From contig CASDOW010000017.1 in assembly GCA_949282195.1 (NCBI GenBank), positions 1-32,335 of the forward strand: a DNA stretch of 32,335 nt, given 5' to 3'. The notes under the pieces were generated by a model that saw only the letters and a list, made by a program, of their open reading frames with translations, was not told the origin of the DNA and ran no database searches. Made by a program: the position numbers and the translations under genes. The stretch comes from an uncultured bacterium. Lineage in GTDB: Bacteria; Cyanobacteriota; Vampirovibrionia; Gastranaerophilales; Gastranaerophilaceae. Below, in pieces: positions 1 through 8,183 of the stretch; the stretch's first letter is position 1; every line of letters begins with the position of its first letter.

Positions 1-128
1 AATAGCCCACCAAGCTCAACGCTTGCTGTGCTATTGCTCACATCCTTTTGCCTTTTCATTCTCGTCTAAGTCCGTCGGACTAAGACTCGAATTTCAAAGG
101 TTTTGTTATTTTTTGTGTTTTGATATCT
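1..128. repeat. Intergenic element with two imperfect hairpins
   Basis: No gene is seen here. Positions 1-35 form an inverted repeat: 15-nt arms (1-15 and 21-35) pair at 13 of 15 positions around a 5-nt loop. Positions 61-89 form a second one, with arms near 64-73 and 77-86 around GTC. The stretch is richer in G and C than the surrounding DNA. The decamer GCTATTGCTC at 30-39 recurs inverted at 133-142 inside the next terminator stem. This looks like an intergenic palindromic repeat cut by the window edge, but a second copy is not visible here. Confidence 0.4.
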
Positions 129-131
129 TAT

Positions 132-155
132 GGGAGCAATAGCTCCCTTTTTTTT
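132..155 (+). terminator. Rho-independent terminator
   Basis: A perfect 6-bp stem GGGAGC/GCTCCC (132-137 and 142-147) with an AATA loop is followed by eight T. It would end a plus-strand transcript entering from left of the window. Confidence 0.7.
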
Positions 156-156
156 C

Positions 157-187
157 AAAAAAATTACCCTTAAAAACTAAGGGCAAT
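157..187 (-). terminator. Terminator of the atp operon
   Basis: Positions 163-172 and 178-187 form a 10-bp stem with one G-U pair and a 5-nt loop. Read on the minus strand, it is followed by a run of seven T (A residues at 157-163). It lies about 30 nt beyond the atpG stop codon, so it ends the atp operon. A shorter T-run on the other side may give weak plus-strand activity. Confidence 0.8.
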
Positions 188-216
188 TTTTATCATAAAC
201 AAACTTAAAATTTATT

Positions 217-1185
217 CTAATTTAGCGCACCTGCGCCTGAAATTACTTCTGTTATTTCTTGAGTAATCTTAGCTTGACGAGCTTTATTAAATTCAACAGT
301 TAAAGTATTTATCATATCACTTGCGTTATTTGTTGCAGCACTCATTGCAGTCATTCTTGAAGCCAATTCACTGGCTTGAGCCTCTAAAAGCGCCTGATAT
401 ACAACATTTGTTATAAACATAGGAACAATAGTTGATAATACAGATTGCAAATTAGGCATAAATTCGCTCAAAGGCTCAATTTTATGACTATCATGATTTA
501 TTTTCAATTCATCATCAAGTTCTTTATTTCTAAATTCTCGAACTCTTTCATCATCAGTTACAGCAGGCAATAACTGCCAAGATTCGGCAATATAAGTCAT
601 CATGTTTTTATATCTTGTTGTTACAAGTTCAATTGAATCAATATCGCCTTTAATAAAATCGTCTGCCAATAATGACGCTATAACATAAGCAGAACTTGAA
701 TTAACATCGTCTAAGATATTAACATATGTTTTCTTAATTTCAAACCCGTATTGCGCTTGGGCATTTTTAATTGCAGGGGCTGCTTTTTGTCCAACAAGAT
801 AAACACAAACATTTTTGCCTTCGCTTTTTAATTTCTTAATTAAGTTTAGGCTGTATCTGACAATATTAGCACAATACGCCCCTGCTAAACCCTTGTTTGA
901 TGAAATAATAACAAGACCGACGCTTTTAACATCTCTTTTTTCCAACAATGCAGGAAAATTATCGATATTATTTTGAGTCTTTATTTTATCACATTTATTT
1001 TTAAGAGTTTCTTTATATGCCCAGCAAAACATCTTATACAATTCCAATGTAAAAGGTCTTGAAGTCCTAACGGCATTTTCTGCTTTCTTTACTTTTGCAG
1101 CCGCAACCATTTTCATTGCCTTTGTAATTTTTTGAGTATTCTTAATACTGTTTATTCTGTCTTTTATGTTTCTTAAATTTGCCAT
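217..1185 (-). CDS. atpG: ATP synthase subunit gamma
   Basis: Central rotor shaft of the F1 sector; it turns inside the alpha3beta3 head and couples ring rotation to ATP synthesis. The 322-aa length is closer to cyanobacterial gamma (about 315) than to E. coli (287). The N-terminal helix (MANLRNIKDRINSIKNTQKI) and the C-terminal helix (SRMTAMSAATNNASDMI to the end) are the two conserved halves of the shaft coiled coil. The extra length lies around residues 205-245, where cyanobacterial gamma carries a regulatory insertion; no cysteine pair is seen in it. It is the last gene of the cluster, 29 nt after atpA, with a GGAAAG Shine-Dalgarno sequence. Beta and epsilon do not follow, which matches the cyanobacterial habit of placing them elsewhere. 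Confidence 0.97.
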   Translation of the reverse strand: MANLRNIKDRINSIKNTQKITKAMKMVAAAKVKKAENAVRTSRPFTLELYKMFCWAYKETLKNKCDKIKTQNNIDNFPALLEKRDVKSVGLVIISSNKGLAGAYCANIVRYSLNLIKKLKSEGKNVCVYLVGQKAAPAIKNAQAQYGFEIKKTYVNILDDVNSSSAYVIASLLADDFIKGDIDSIELVTTRYKNMMTYIAESWQLLPAVTDDERVREFRNKELDDELKINHDSHKIEPLSEFMPNLQSVLSTIVPMFITNVVYQALLEAQASELASRMTAMSAATNNASDMINTLTVEFNKARQAKITQEITEVISGAGALN

Positions 1186-1214
1186 TTTTTTCTTTCCGAA
1201 TTTATAAACATATT

Positions 1215-2741
1215 TTATTCTGCTTTAAAAATATTTTCTTTGAAATTTTTAATATGTTTAATTAATTCTTCTTTATCAAACTCTTCAAGTTTAGCTCCGT
1301 CATTCAATTTTGCTTCTAATTCAGAACAATTTGATGAAAAATATTCAAAGAATTGTTTTTTAAATTCTTGAATATCCTTATTTTCAACATCATTAATAAA
1401 ACCTTCGTTTCCACAGAATAAAATTGCAACCTGTTGAGCAACAGACAAAGGATTATATTGAGGCTGAATTAAGATTTGAGTTAATTTTTCCCCTTTTAAT
1501 AATTGTGCTTTTGTTGCTGCGTCAAGGTCTGAAGCAAATTGAGCAAATGCGGCAAGTTCTCTATATTGAGCTAAGTCTAAACGCAATTGACCCGCAACTT
1601 GTTTAATACCCTTTGTTTGAGCAGCACCCCCAACACGAGAAACTGAAATACCCGCATTAATTGCCGGTCTTTGACCTGAGTTAAACAAGTTTGATTCAAG
1701 GAATATTTGACCGTCTGTAATAGAAATTACGTTAGTCGGAATATAAGCTGAAACGTCCCCTGCTTGTGTTTCAATGATAGGAAGTGCCGTAATTGAACCG
1801 CCTCCTCTTTCATCAGACAACTTACAAGCTCTTTCCAGTAATCTTGAATGCAAATAAAATACATCCCCGGGGTATGCTTCACGTCCCGGAGGTCTTTTCA
1901 ACAATAAGCTCATGGCACGATAGGCTTGAGCGTGTTTTGTTAAATCGTCATATATAATTAAAACGTGTTTTCCTTGTTCTAAAAATTCTTCAGCAACAGC
2001 ACAGCCCGCAAAAGGCGCAATATATTGCAACGGTGCGGAGTTATCAGCAGTAGCTGAAACAATTATTGAATAATCCATTGCTCCTTTTTCTTCTAAAGTT
2101 TTTGCTAAATGAGCAACAGTTGAAGTTTTTTGACCAATTGCAACATAAATACAAATTACATCTTTGCCTTTTTGATTTATGATTGTATCAATTGCAATAG
2201 CAGTTTTGCCTGTTTGTCTGTCGCCGATAATAAGTTCACGTTGACCTCTGCCGATTGGCGTTAAAGCGTCAATAGCCGTTAAACCTGTTTGCAGGGGCTG
2301 ATGAACTGATTTTCTTTCAATAATACCGGGGGCAATGCGTTCAATCGGACGTGTTTTATCGGTGTGGATTTCACCTTTACCGTCAATAGGAATACCGGTA
2401 GGATCAATTATTCTACCTATTAGGGCATCTCCAACAGGAATTGAAGCAATCTTACCTGTGGATTTAACACTCATACCTTCTTTAATTTTTGTATAATCTC
2501 CAAGAATTACAACCCCAACATTGTCTTCTTCAAGGTTTAAGGTAATTCCAAGAGTTTTATTACCGTCATCAAATTCAACAAGTTCTGATGCCATAACATT
2601 ATTCAAACCGTATATTCTTGAAATACCGTCTGAAATTTCTATAACGCTGCCTACATTATCAACCTGTAATTTTTCTGAATAATTTTCAATTTTAGACTTG
2701 ATAATTGCAGTTATTTCAGAGCTGTTTATTGTTCCTGCCAT
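1215..2741 (-). CDS. atpA: ATP synthase subunit alpha
   Basis: Non-catalytic nucleotide-binding subunit of the F1 head, 508 aa, normal for the family. The N-terminal beta-barrel (about 25-95) is followed by the nucleotide-binding domain with P-loop GDRQTGKT at 173-180. The conserved arginine-finger region [14 protein letters not shown] lies in the C-terminal third, followed by the helical domain. A GAAAGG Shine-Dalgarno sequence precedes the ATG. It sits 17 nt after the delta gene and 29 nt before gamma, in the order delta-alpha-gamma. Nothing is unusual. Confidence 0.98.
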   Translation of the reverse strand: MAGTINSSEITAIIKSKIENYSEKLQVDNVGSVIEISDGISRIYGLNNVMASELVEFDDGNKTLGITLNLEEDNVGVVILGDYTKIKEGMSVKSTGKIASIPVGDALIGRIIDPTGIPIDGKGEIHTDKTRPIERIAPGIIERKSVHQPLQTGLTAIDALTPIGRGQRELIIGDRQTGKTAIAIDTIINQKGKDVICIYVAIGQKTSTVAHLAKTLEEKGAMDYSIIVSATADNSAPLQYIAPFAGCAVAEEFLEQGKHVLIIYDDLTKHAQAYRAMSLLLKRPPGREAYPGDVFYLHSRLLERACKLSDERGGGSITALPIIETQAGDVSAYIPTNVISITDGQIFLESNLFNSGQRPAINAGISVSRVGGAAQTKGIKQVAGQLRLDLAQYRELAAFAQFASDLDAATKAQLLKGEKLTQILIQPQYNPLSVAQQVAILFCGNEGFINDVENKDIQEFKKQFFEYFSSNCSELEAKLNDGAKLEEFDKEELIKHIKNFKENIFKAE

Positions 2742-2758
2742 ATATTTTGCCTTTCATG

Positions 2759-3304
2759 TTATAAATTAATCTTTTTTAATCTGTCAAATTTAGTTTTTAA
2801 ACTTAAATCTATAATTTTATCTTCAAATTTAATAACTAAACCGCCCAATATTGTTTCGTCTTTTTGATAATTTAAAATTACTTCTTTATTAAATTTATTT
2901 GATAATTTATCTTTTAATCTAGTTTTTTGTTCTTCATCTATTTCATAAACATAAAAAACATCCAATATTTTAATATTTTTTAAATTATTTTTTTCTTTTT
3001 GAAAAACATCAAAAATAGTTGAAAAAATATTAAATCTGCCTTCATCCAATAAAGTTTCCAAAAAATTTAGGGTAATAGAATTAATTTTATTTTGAAAAGT
3101 TTCTTTTATCGTTTCTTTTTTATCTTTTAAAGACACAACAGGATGAGAAAAAAACATTTTAAAGCTTTCATCTTTAAAAATAGAATTATCAATTAATTCT
3201 AAGTCATCCGAAATTTCATCAATATTATTAATAGATGACTCAAGTAAAGCCTTAGCATATCTTTTTGCAACTTTTAGGTTTTTTATGTCTAAGCTTTTTT
3301 TCAT
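2759..3304 (-). CDS. atpH: ATP synthase subunit delta (OSCP)
   Basis: Peripheral-stalk cap that joins the b/b' stalk to the top of the alpha subunits. Its 181 aa match the family. The N-terminal half holds the helical bundle (VAKRYAKALLESS near residues 12-24), and the C-terminal segment ILGGLVIKFEDKIIDLSLKTKFDRL is the conserved delta signature. The start overlaps the b-subunit stop by 4 nt (ATGA), so translation is probably coupled; an AAGGAAG Shine-Dalgarno sequence lies just inside atpF. The sequence is lysine- and asparagine-rich, in line with the local base composition. Confidence 0.95.
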   Translation of the reverse strand: MKKSLDIKNLKVAKRYAKALLESSINNIDEISDDLELIDNSIFKDESFKMFFSHPVVSLKDKKETIKETFQNKINSITLNFLETLLDEGRFNIFSTIFDVFQKEKNNLKNIKILDVFYVYEIDEEQKTRLKDKLSNKFNKEVILNYQKDETILGGLVIKFEDKIIDLSLKTKFDRLKKINL

Positions 3305-3801
3305 AATAAACTTCCTTCAATTTTATCCAATTCATCAATTGAAGAATTGATTAATTTTTTATGAACATCATCATTCAATCTTGTCAAGGTTTCATCTTTT
3401 GCTAATTCCACACAAGCTTTATAGATATCATTTGTTGTCATTTTTTTATATTTTTCTTGTTGACTTATATATATCTTCTCTAAGCTTGATTTAATTTCTT
3501 GCTCTTGCAATTTTGTTTTTTGTTCAAATTTTTCTTTTAAATTTTGCGCATTCAATTTTGCACTAGAAATAATTTCTTCTTGAAGCTTTGGAGTATCTTT
3601 TGTCGATTTTTTTGTTTGTTTATACTCTGAAATTGCGCTTTGTGCATTTTTTGAACTCTTTTCAACAGATTCTTTAACATCATCCGCCATTTTTTGAATT
3701 AAATCGCCAAGATGTGCCTTTTTAAATATCAACACTAAAGTTGATACCACTATCAAAAAATTTATTAAATTTGTATTTAGAATTTGTTCAAATAGAGTCA
3801 T
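3301..3801 (-). CDS. atpF: ATP synthase subunit b
   Basis: Peripheral-stalk subunit of 166 aa. One membrane helix near residues 12-27 (LINFLIVVSTLVLIF) is followed by a long, highly charged helix predicted to form a coiled coil with its partner b'. The family diverges quickly, so the call rests on shape and position: it is the second of two b-type genes between c and delta, the b position in cyanobacteria. It ends in a 4-nt overlap with delta. The b' gene ends 12 nt upstream. Which of the two genes is b and which is b' follows gene order, not a diagnostic residue. Confidence 0.88.
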   Translation of the reverse strand: MTLFEQILNTNLINFLIVVSTLVLIFKKAHLGDLIQKMADDVKESVEKSSKNAQSAISEYKQTKKSTKDTPKLQEEIISSAKLNAQNLKEKFEQKTKLQEQEIKSSLEKIYISQQEKYKKMTTNDIYKACVELAKDETLTRLNDDVHKKLINSSIDELDKIEGSLL

Positions 3802-3813
3802 ATTAATAGCTTT

Positions 3814-4287
3814 CTAAATATTTAAATATTGATTTATTTTTTCATCAGATAAATTAACGCAAACTTCCTCGTTTAAAACTCTTGAAACCATGGATTGAAC
3901 TATTGAATTCAATTCATTTTTAGCTTCAATTTTAGCCTGTTTTGATAATTCATCCAATTGAGCCTTATTCTCATCAATTAAGGAACTTGCTTCTTGTTTT
4001 ACTTGCTTAATTTTAAGCGCACTTTGCTCTTTTGCTTCTTGAGTAATATTTTTAATAATGTCAGAAGCCTCTTTTCTTGAAGTTTTTAAGGCGCGTTCTT
4101 TTTCATCCAATAAAGCGCGGGATTTTTCTTTTGATTCAGTTTCCATTTTTAAATTTTTAGCATAAAAACCGTTTCTTTCATCAATTATCTTTGTAATCGG
4201 ATTAAAAAGAATTGCTTTTATGATTAACAAAAATATAATGAAACTAATTACAACAAATATAAACGTTCCGTCAATTTGCATTAACAT
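3814..4287 (-). CDS. atpF': ATP synthase subunit b' (second b-type subunit)
   Basis: Second peripheral-stalk subunit, 157 aa, with one N-terminal membrane helix (about residues 8-28) and a long charged coiled coil rich in K, E, S and A. The segment FNPITKIIDERNGFYAKNL just after the membrane matches the conserved b/b' juxtamembrane region (family pattern P-I-x-x-x-I-D-x-R). It directly follows the c-subunit gene with a GGAGA Shine-Dalgarno sequence. A separate b' gene is typical of cyanobacteria, chloroplasts and some alphaproteobacteria, and here supports a cyanobacterial-lineage source. A second in-frame ATG two codons later is possible but worse placed for the Shine-Dalgarno sequence. Confidence 0.92.
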   Translation of the reverse strand: MLMQIDGTFIFVVISFIIFLLIIKAILFNPITKIIDERNGFYAKNLKMETESKEKSRALLDEKERALKTSRKEASDIIKNITQEAKEQSALKIKQVKQEASSLIDENKAQLDELSKQAKIEAKNELNSIVQSMVSRVLNEEVCVNLSDEKINQYLNI

Positions 4288-4322
4288 CTGAAAAATCTCC
4301 GCTTTTTATCGTAAAATTGCTC

Positions 4323-4556
4323 TTATTTAAGTACAAAACCGATTAAGATTACAACCAATAGAGCATAGATTGCACATGCTTCAATTAAACCTGCGCCAAT
4401 ATAGAAATATTTTGAAATTTGACCTTCAACTTCAGGTTGTCTTGCAATACTTTCAATAATTGCCTTAGTAGCCAAACCAAGACCAATACCGGGGCCTACA
4501 ACACCAAAGCCGATTGCTAAACCCATAGCGATAAATTTTAAAACTGATAAATCCAT
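4323..4556 (-). CDS. atpE: ATP synthase subunit c (proteolipid)
   Basis: Rotor-ring subunit of 77 aa: two membrane helices joined by the conserved polar loop ARQPEVEGQ (residues 38-46). The ion-binding carboxylate is E59 in GLIEACAIY. Na+-type rings use a Gln in helix 1 and Ser/Thr right after the Glu. Here the helix-1 position is L26 and the residues after E59 are Ala-Cys, so proton coupling is the likelier reading (inference). An AAGGAG Shine-Dalgarno sequence lies 6 nt before the ATG, the strongest in the operon, as expected for the most abundant subunit. Confidence 0.97.
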   Translation of the reverse strand: MDLSVLKFIAMGLAIGFGVVGPGIGLGLATKAIIESIARQPEVEGQISKYFYIGAGLIEACAIYALLVVILIGFVLK

Positions 4557-4574
4557 ATTTTTCTCCTTTATAAA

Positions 4575-5375
4575 TTAATGTTTTGCTACCGCACCGCTTA
4601 TATATGCGCTTGTCAAAAGCGTGAACACCAACGCTTGGATAAACGCAACAAATATTTCAAAAAACATAATAGGTAAAGGTAATAATGACCCTAAAAATAA
4701 AGTTATATTATATACCCAACTTGAAGGCAAAATGCCTCCTAGTGTATTTTGACAAAATACGCTTATAGCTTCAGGGCTAATTAAAGATGCAATTAATCCT
4801 CCTAAAACCATGATAAGAATTTCACCTGCTAAAATGTTAGCAAAAAGTCGAAGTGCCAATGTAAGGGGTCTTACAACATCTTCCAGCATATTAAAAGGTG
4901 TCATAAACCACACAGGTTGAAAATAATGTTTAAAATATCCGATACCCTTCAAACGAACACCTGAAACGATATAATATATTAAAACAATGATTGCTAATGC
5001 TGCTGTTACATTTATGTCGTTAGTCGGAGATGCAAATTCTCCTTCAGTTGCTTTAATAAACGGGAAGAAATTTAATAATTTCCAGGGTAACTGCCCGATT
5101 AAATTACCTGTAATGATAAATAAAAATAAAGCAATCAGAATTGGAGTATGCTTTTTGCCTTCAGAACCCATATCTTTAGTTAATGATAAAAATATAGTAA
5201 CTATATTTTCAAAAACCGCTTGGAGCTTTGAAGGAATTAATTTTATATTTCCAACTGCCAATAGTGCAAAAAATATTATTATTGCCATAGTAATCCACAA
5301 GGTTATTAATGTATCCATATGTACATTCAAACCAAACAAATTTACTATCCAATGTTGTCCTATATGAAATTCCAT
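4575..5375 (-). CDS. atpB: ATP synthase subunit a
   Basis: Stator membrane subunit forming the two proton half-channels against the c-ring; 266 aa. Five or more hydrophobic segments are visible. The essential arginine is R176 in LTLALRLFANILAGE, within the most conserved helix, and GNLIGQLPW (near 90-98) is also typical. It is the first gene of the operon. No atpI-like gene precedes it, unlike in many cyanobacteria. An AAAGGTGAAG Shine-Dalgarno sequence stands upstream of the ATG. Transcription starts in the divergent region shared with the response regulator. Confidence 0.97.
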   Translation of the reverse strand: MEFHIGQHWIVNLFGLNVHMDTLITLWITMAIIIFFALLAVGNIKLIPSKLQAVFENIVTIFLSLTKDMGSEGKKHTPILIALFLFIITGNLIGQLPWKLLNFFPFIKATEGEFASPTNDINVTAALAIIVLIYYIVSGVRLKGIGYFKHYFQPVWFMTPFNMLEDVVRPLTLALRLFANILAGEILIMVLGGLIASLISPEAISVFCQNTLGGILPSSWVYNITLFLGSLLPLPIMFFEIFVAFIQALVFTLLTSAYISGAVAKH

Positions 5376-5697
5376 TTTACTTCACCTTTACAATGAACAC
5401 CATTATATTAACTCAATATTATATTTGATAGTTAAGCCAAATGGATGATTTTAAATTTAACACCTATAATAAAGCACAATATAAACTCTTTAAGCAAATT
5501 AATTTTTTTAAAATTAATAATACTTTAAAAATAATTAAAATCTAAATCTTAAGATTTAGATAATTAGAACCAGTGCATTTAGGGTAAATTTCAACCTTAA
5601 TATTGATGAAGAAACCGCCCAAAAAAAGTATATTCATAATGTAAGTTACTTTAATCGAATTAAAATTTATAAAAAAATATACTTTTTGGAGGGGTTA
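5376..5697. promoter_or_regulatory. Divergent regulatory region atpB / response regulator
   Basis: No gene is seen in these 322 nt. The region is very AT-rich. It contains a perfect 22-bp palindrome (5540-5561) and a 9-bp AT-only inverted repeat (5498-5506 with 5510-5518). Two minus-strand TATAAT hexamers (5402-5407 and 5418-5423) are candidate -10 boxes for atpB, but neither has a good -35. On the plus strand TTGATG (5603-5608) and TATATT (5629-5634) are 20 nt apart, too far for a convincing promoter. Promoters must lie here because the flanking genes diverge, but exact sites cannot be fixed. Confidence 0.5.
5540..5561. promoter_or_regulatory. Perfect 22-bp palindrome, candidate operator
   Basis: The half-site ATCTAAATCTT is followed directly by its exact reverse complement, with no loop. 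It lies between the diverging atpB and response-regulator genes, about 165 nt upstream of atpB and 137 nt upstream of the regulator. No T-run follows, so it is not a terminator. A binding site for a dimeric regulator is the simplest reading; the neighbouring NarL/FixJ-type protein is one candidate (inference). Confidence 0.4.
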
Positions 5698-6411
5698 ATG
5701 AGAAGAACAATGGATTTTAAAAGAAAACAGAAAGTCATTGTCGTTGATGACAAGTATGAACACGCATCAGGCGTACGCGAATTAGTAAACTTGGAAAATG
5801 ATTACGAAGTTATTGCTAATGCAGGAAATGCAAATGTTGCAATTTCTCTAATCAAAAAATATCAGCCTGATATTGTATTAATGGACATCAATATGCCTGA
5901 AATGGACGGCATTAATGCAATAGCAGAAATTCAAAAATTAAGCGTAAAAACAAGAATTATTGTTTTAACTGCCTATGATGACGCTGATTTGATTTATAGA
6001 GCTATGAAAGTCGGCGCTTGCGGATATGTTTTAAAAACAATGGTTTCAGCTCAATTAATTAAAGCGCTTGATGAAGTTTCAATGGGTAAAATTTATCTTC
6101 CCAACATCTTGTGTTCTAAATTCTTTGAATATTTCCAAGACTTTGAAAGAAACGGAAGCGCTAAACAAGAAGACGAAAATGAAGAAAATCTTTTACACTA
6201 TCTTACAAACAGAGAAGAAGAAGTTCTTTCATTATTGTTGGAAGGCGCAACTTATAAAGATGTTGCAAGAGAATTGTTTATCTCTGAAACAACAGTTAAA
6301 ACACACGTTAATAACATATTCCAAAAATTACAAGTAAGAGAAAAAACACAAGCAGTACTTTATGCAATCAATAAAGGTTTCAAACCAAAGACCAAAAAAA
6401 TTGCGGTATAA
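5698..6411 (+). CDS. Response regulator, NarL/FixJ (REC-LuxR HTH) type
   Basis: DNA-binding response regulator of 237 aa. The receiver domain spans about residues 11-128: acidic pair D17/D18, phospho-acceptor D63 in LMDINMPEMDG, T91, and K113 in VLKT. A LuxR-type helix-turn-helix follows at about 169-225 (LTNREEEVLSLL, then SETTVKTHVNNIFQKL). Start: an upstream in-frame TTG at 5686 exists, but GGAGGGG at 5688-5694 is an ideal Shine-Dalgarno sequence for the ATG at 5698, so that start is chosen. A histidine kinase follows after 39 nt and the flagellar genes after that. A role in switching flagellar genes is inferred from position only. Confidence 0.93.
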   Translation: MRRTMDFKRKQKVIVVDDKYEHASGVRELVNLENDYEVIANAGNANVAISLIKKYQPDIVLMDINMPEMDGINAIAEIQKLSVKTRIIVLTAYDDADLIYRAMKVGACGYVLKTMVSAQLIKALDEVSMGKIYLPNILCSKFFEYFQDFERNGSAKQEDENEENLLHYLTNREEEVLSLLLEGATYKDVARELFISETTVKTHVNNIFQKLQVREKTQAVLYAINKGFKPKTKKIAV

Positions 6412-6450
6412 AATTACTGCCTAAATATAAAATGGTAAGTTAAAAAGTAA

Positions 6451-7674
6451 ATGAATAAAACTAAGAAAAATTTCAATACATATTTTGAAAAAAAGGATTT
6501 AAGCAGTAATGAATTATATTCATCAACTATTATTGAATCCCTGACAAGAAGTATTTTAGAGCCGATAGCCAAGGAAAACTCCAAGGCTATCGTCTTTGCT
6601 CGCTTGAAAAATGTCAAAGGACTGGACAGCTTAATAAAAAGGCTTGAATATTCAAAAGACATTACTTTAAGGGAATTTTCTGATTTTGAATTTTCAAAAT
6701 TTGATATTGAAGAAACGGGTTTTATCGTATTAACTACTCAAAGATACAATTGCGCCTTTTTATTCAGAGAAAAGGAAGAAAATAAATATGAGATTTATTT
6801 TAAAGTTAATTCAAAACTTATAAATGACGTCTATGAAACGCTAAAAGCAATATTTTTAATTGATTACGATGAAGAATTTTATGCCCACAGGCCCGAACGT
6901 CGTGACAACGATATGATGAACGAGGCAATTAAAAATATAATTAAATATTTTGAAGAAACAATTAAAGAAAATGAATACAATACAAAAATTCAAGAAAACT
7001 ATAAAACAGTTAACGAAACAAATACATCTTTAAGAAACGAAATATATCAAAATGCAAAACAAATTGCCCATGAAATCAAAAATCAATTAAGCATTCTTGA
7101 TATTTATACAAGAATTTTCGAAAAGAAAACGCAAGATTTTGAAACAATAAAGCCTATAAGAAAATCAATAGAATTAATAAAATCGCAAATTGAACAGTTT
7201 AAAAATATTGATGTTATTAATCTTCAAGAAAAAAATATTAAGTCTATTTTGCAAGACTCAATTAAGATGTATGGAAATATTTTAAAAGAAAAAAATAATA
7301 AAATTATTCTGGTTGACGAAATGGCAGGTTTTGAAGCAAATGCTTTTGTGGATGAAGAAAAGTTTTTAATAGTAATTAATAATATTATTAAAAATGCTAA
7401 CGATTCAACCAAAGATGATGAAATAATAATCAAACTGAAACAAGTTGAAGAACATATTAAAATCTCAATTATAAACCATGGAGAAATGATAGCAAAAGAA
7501 AATCAAAGTAAAATCTTTGAACAAGGTTACACAACTAAAAAAGACGGATGGGGAGTCGGATTATCTGTTTGTAAAAAATTCATAGGCTCACAATTTGGCA
7601 CTTTTGAATTAACAAAAAGTGATGAAAAAGAAACAATTTTTACACTAACTCTGCCTTTAGCTCAAACAAGATAA
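6451..7674 (+). CDS. Soluble sensor histidine kinase
   Basis: Probable partner of the preceding response regulator; 407 aa with no membrane segment, so it senses a cytoplasmic signal. The kinase core has the H-box AHEIKN with H207, an N-box NNIIKNANDS near 310-319, and a G2 box GWGVGLSVCKK near 366-376. The G1 box reads INHGEMI where VxDxGxGI is usual, so the adenine-contacting Asp is Asn; the SIFEQGYTTK-like segment after it is normal. The N-terminal 135 residues resemble the DICT sensory domain common in cyanobacterial signalling proteins, but this is tentative. A coiled linker joins the two parts. The Shine-Dalgarno sequence (GGTAAG) is weak. Confidence 0.88.
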   Translation: MNKTKKNFNTYFEKKDLSSNELYSSTIIESLTRSILEPIAKENSKAIVFARLKNVKGLDSLIKRLEYSKDITLREFSDFEFSKFDIEETGFIVLTTQRYNCAFLFREKEENKYEIYFKVNSKLINDVYETLKAIFLIDYDEEFYAHRPERRDNDMMNEAIKNIIKYFEETIKENEYNTKIQENYKTVNETNTSLRNEIYQNAKQIAHEIKNQLSILDIYTRIFEKKTQDFETIKPIRKSIELIKSQIEQFKNIDVINLQEKNIKSILQDSIKMYGNILKEKNNKIILVDEMAGFEANAFVDEEKFLIVINNIIKNANDSTKDDEIIIKLKQVEEHIKISIINHGEMIAKENQSKIFEQGYTTKKDGWGVGLSVCKKFIGSQFGTFELTKSDEKETIFTLTLPLAQTR

Positions 7675-7700
7675 TCTAAATCTAAAATAAGGATAGAATT

Positions 7701-8168
7701 ATGGATTTAATTAATAACAGAACAAAAGAAATAGCTGCCATGGCGCTTGACGGTCTTTATGAACGTTCTAAAGCAATTTCAGCCAACACCGTTAATGCAC
7801 TTACTCCTAATTACCAAAGAAAAGAAGTTTCATTTGAGGGAAGTTTAAGAGAAATTATAAAAAGAGAAGACGAAAAAGAAAATATTAAAGTTCAAAACTC
7901 AATGAACTACGACAAAAACCCTAATATTATTTTAAAAGGACAAAGCCCTGAACAAATCGCTCTTTTAAGTACGGATATAAAAGATAATTACTATATAGAT
8001 GTGCAACAAGACTTAAGAGAACCAACAGGAGATGATGGCAACAACGTCGTATTAGAAGAAGAAATGATGGATGAAGCCAAAAACGGCATGCAATACCAAG
8101 TTGTAGCATCACTGTTATCAAAATCATATTCACTTTTAAGTAGTGTTATTAAAGGACAAAATCAATAA
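7701..8168 (+). CDS. flgB: Flagellar proximal rod protein FlgB
   Basis: Component of the proximal rod that joins the MS-ring to the drive shaft; exported by the flagellar type III apparatus. The 155 aa fit the family. The N-terminal segment AISANTVNALTPNYQRKEVSFE matches the FlgB/FlgC rod motif (usually N-I-A-N-x-x-T-P-x-Y-x-x) with a Thr-Val variation. The C-terminal helix (NGMQYQVVASLLSKSYSLL) matches the family pattern. An AAGGATAG Shine-Dalgarno sequence lies 26 nt after the kinase stop; near-identical ones precede flgC and fliE. It starts the structural part of the flagellar cluster. Confidence 0.92.
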   Translation: MDLINNRTKEIAAMALDGLYERSKAISANTVNALTPNYQRKEVSFEGSLREIIKREDEKENIKVQNSMNYDKNPNIILKGQSPEQIALLSTDIKDNYYIDVQQDLREPTGDDGNNVVLEEEMMDEAKNGMQYQVVASLLSKSYSLLSSVIKGQNQ

Positions 8169-8183
8169 TAAGGATAGAATAAT

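Noticed and set aside
4987..5367. Long open frame on the plus strand inside atpB
   Set aside because: It is fully antisense to a well-conserved gene, has no family resemblance and no ribosome site.
5603..5634. TTGATG / TATATT promoter for the response regulator
   Set aside because: Spacing is 20 nt, outside the normal 16-18 range.
5686..5697. TTG start for the response regulator
   Set aside because: The TTG overlaps the GGAGGGG ribosome site, which is ideally spaced for the ATG at 5698.
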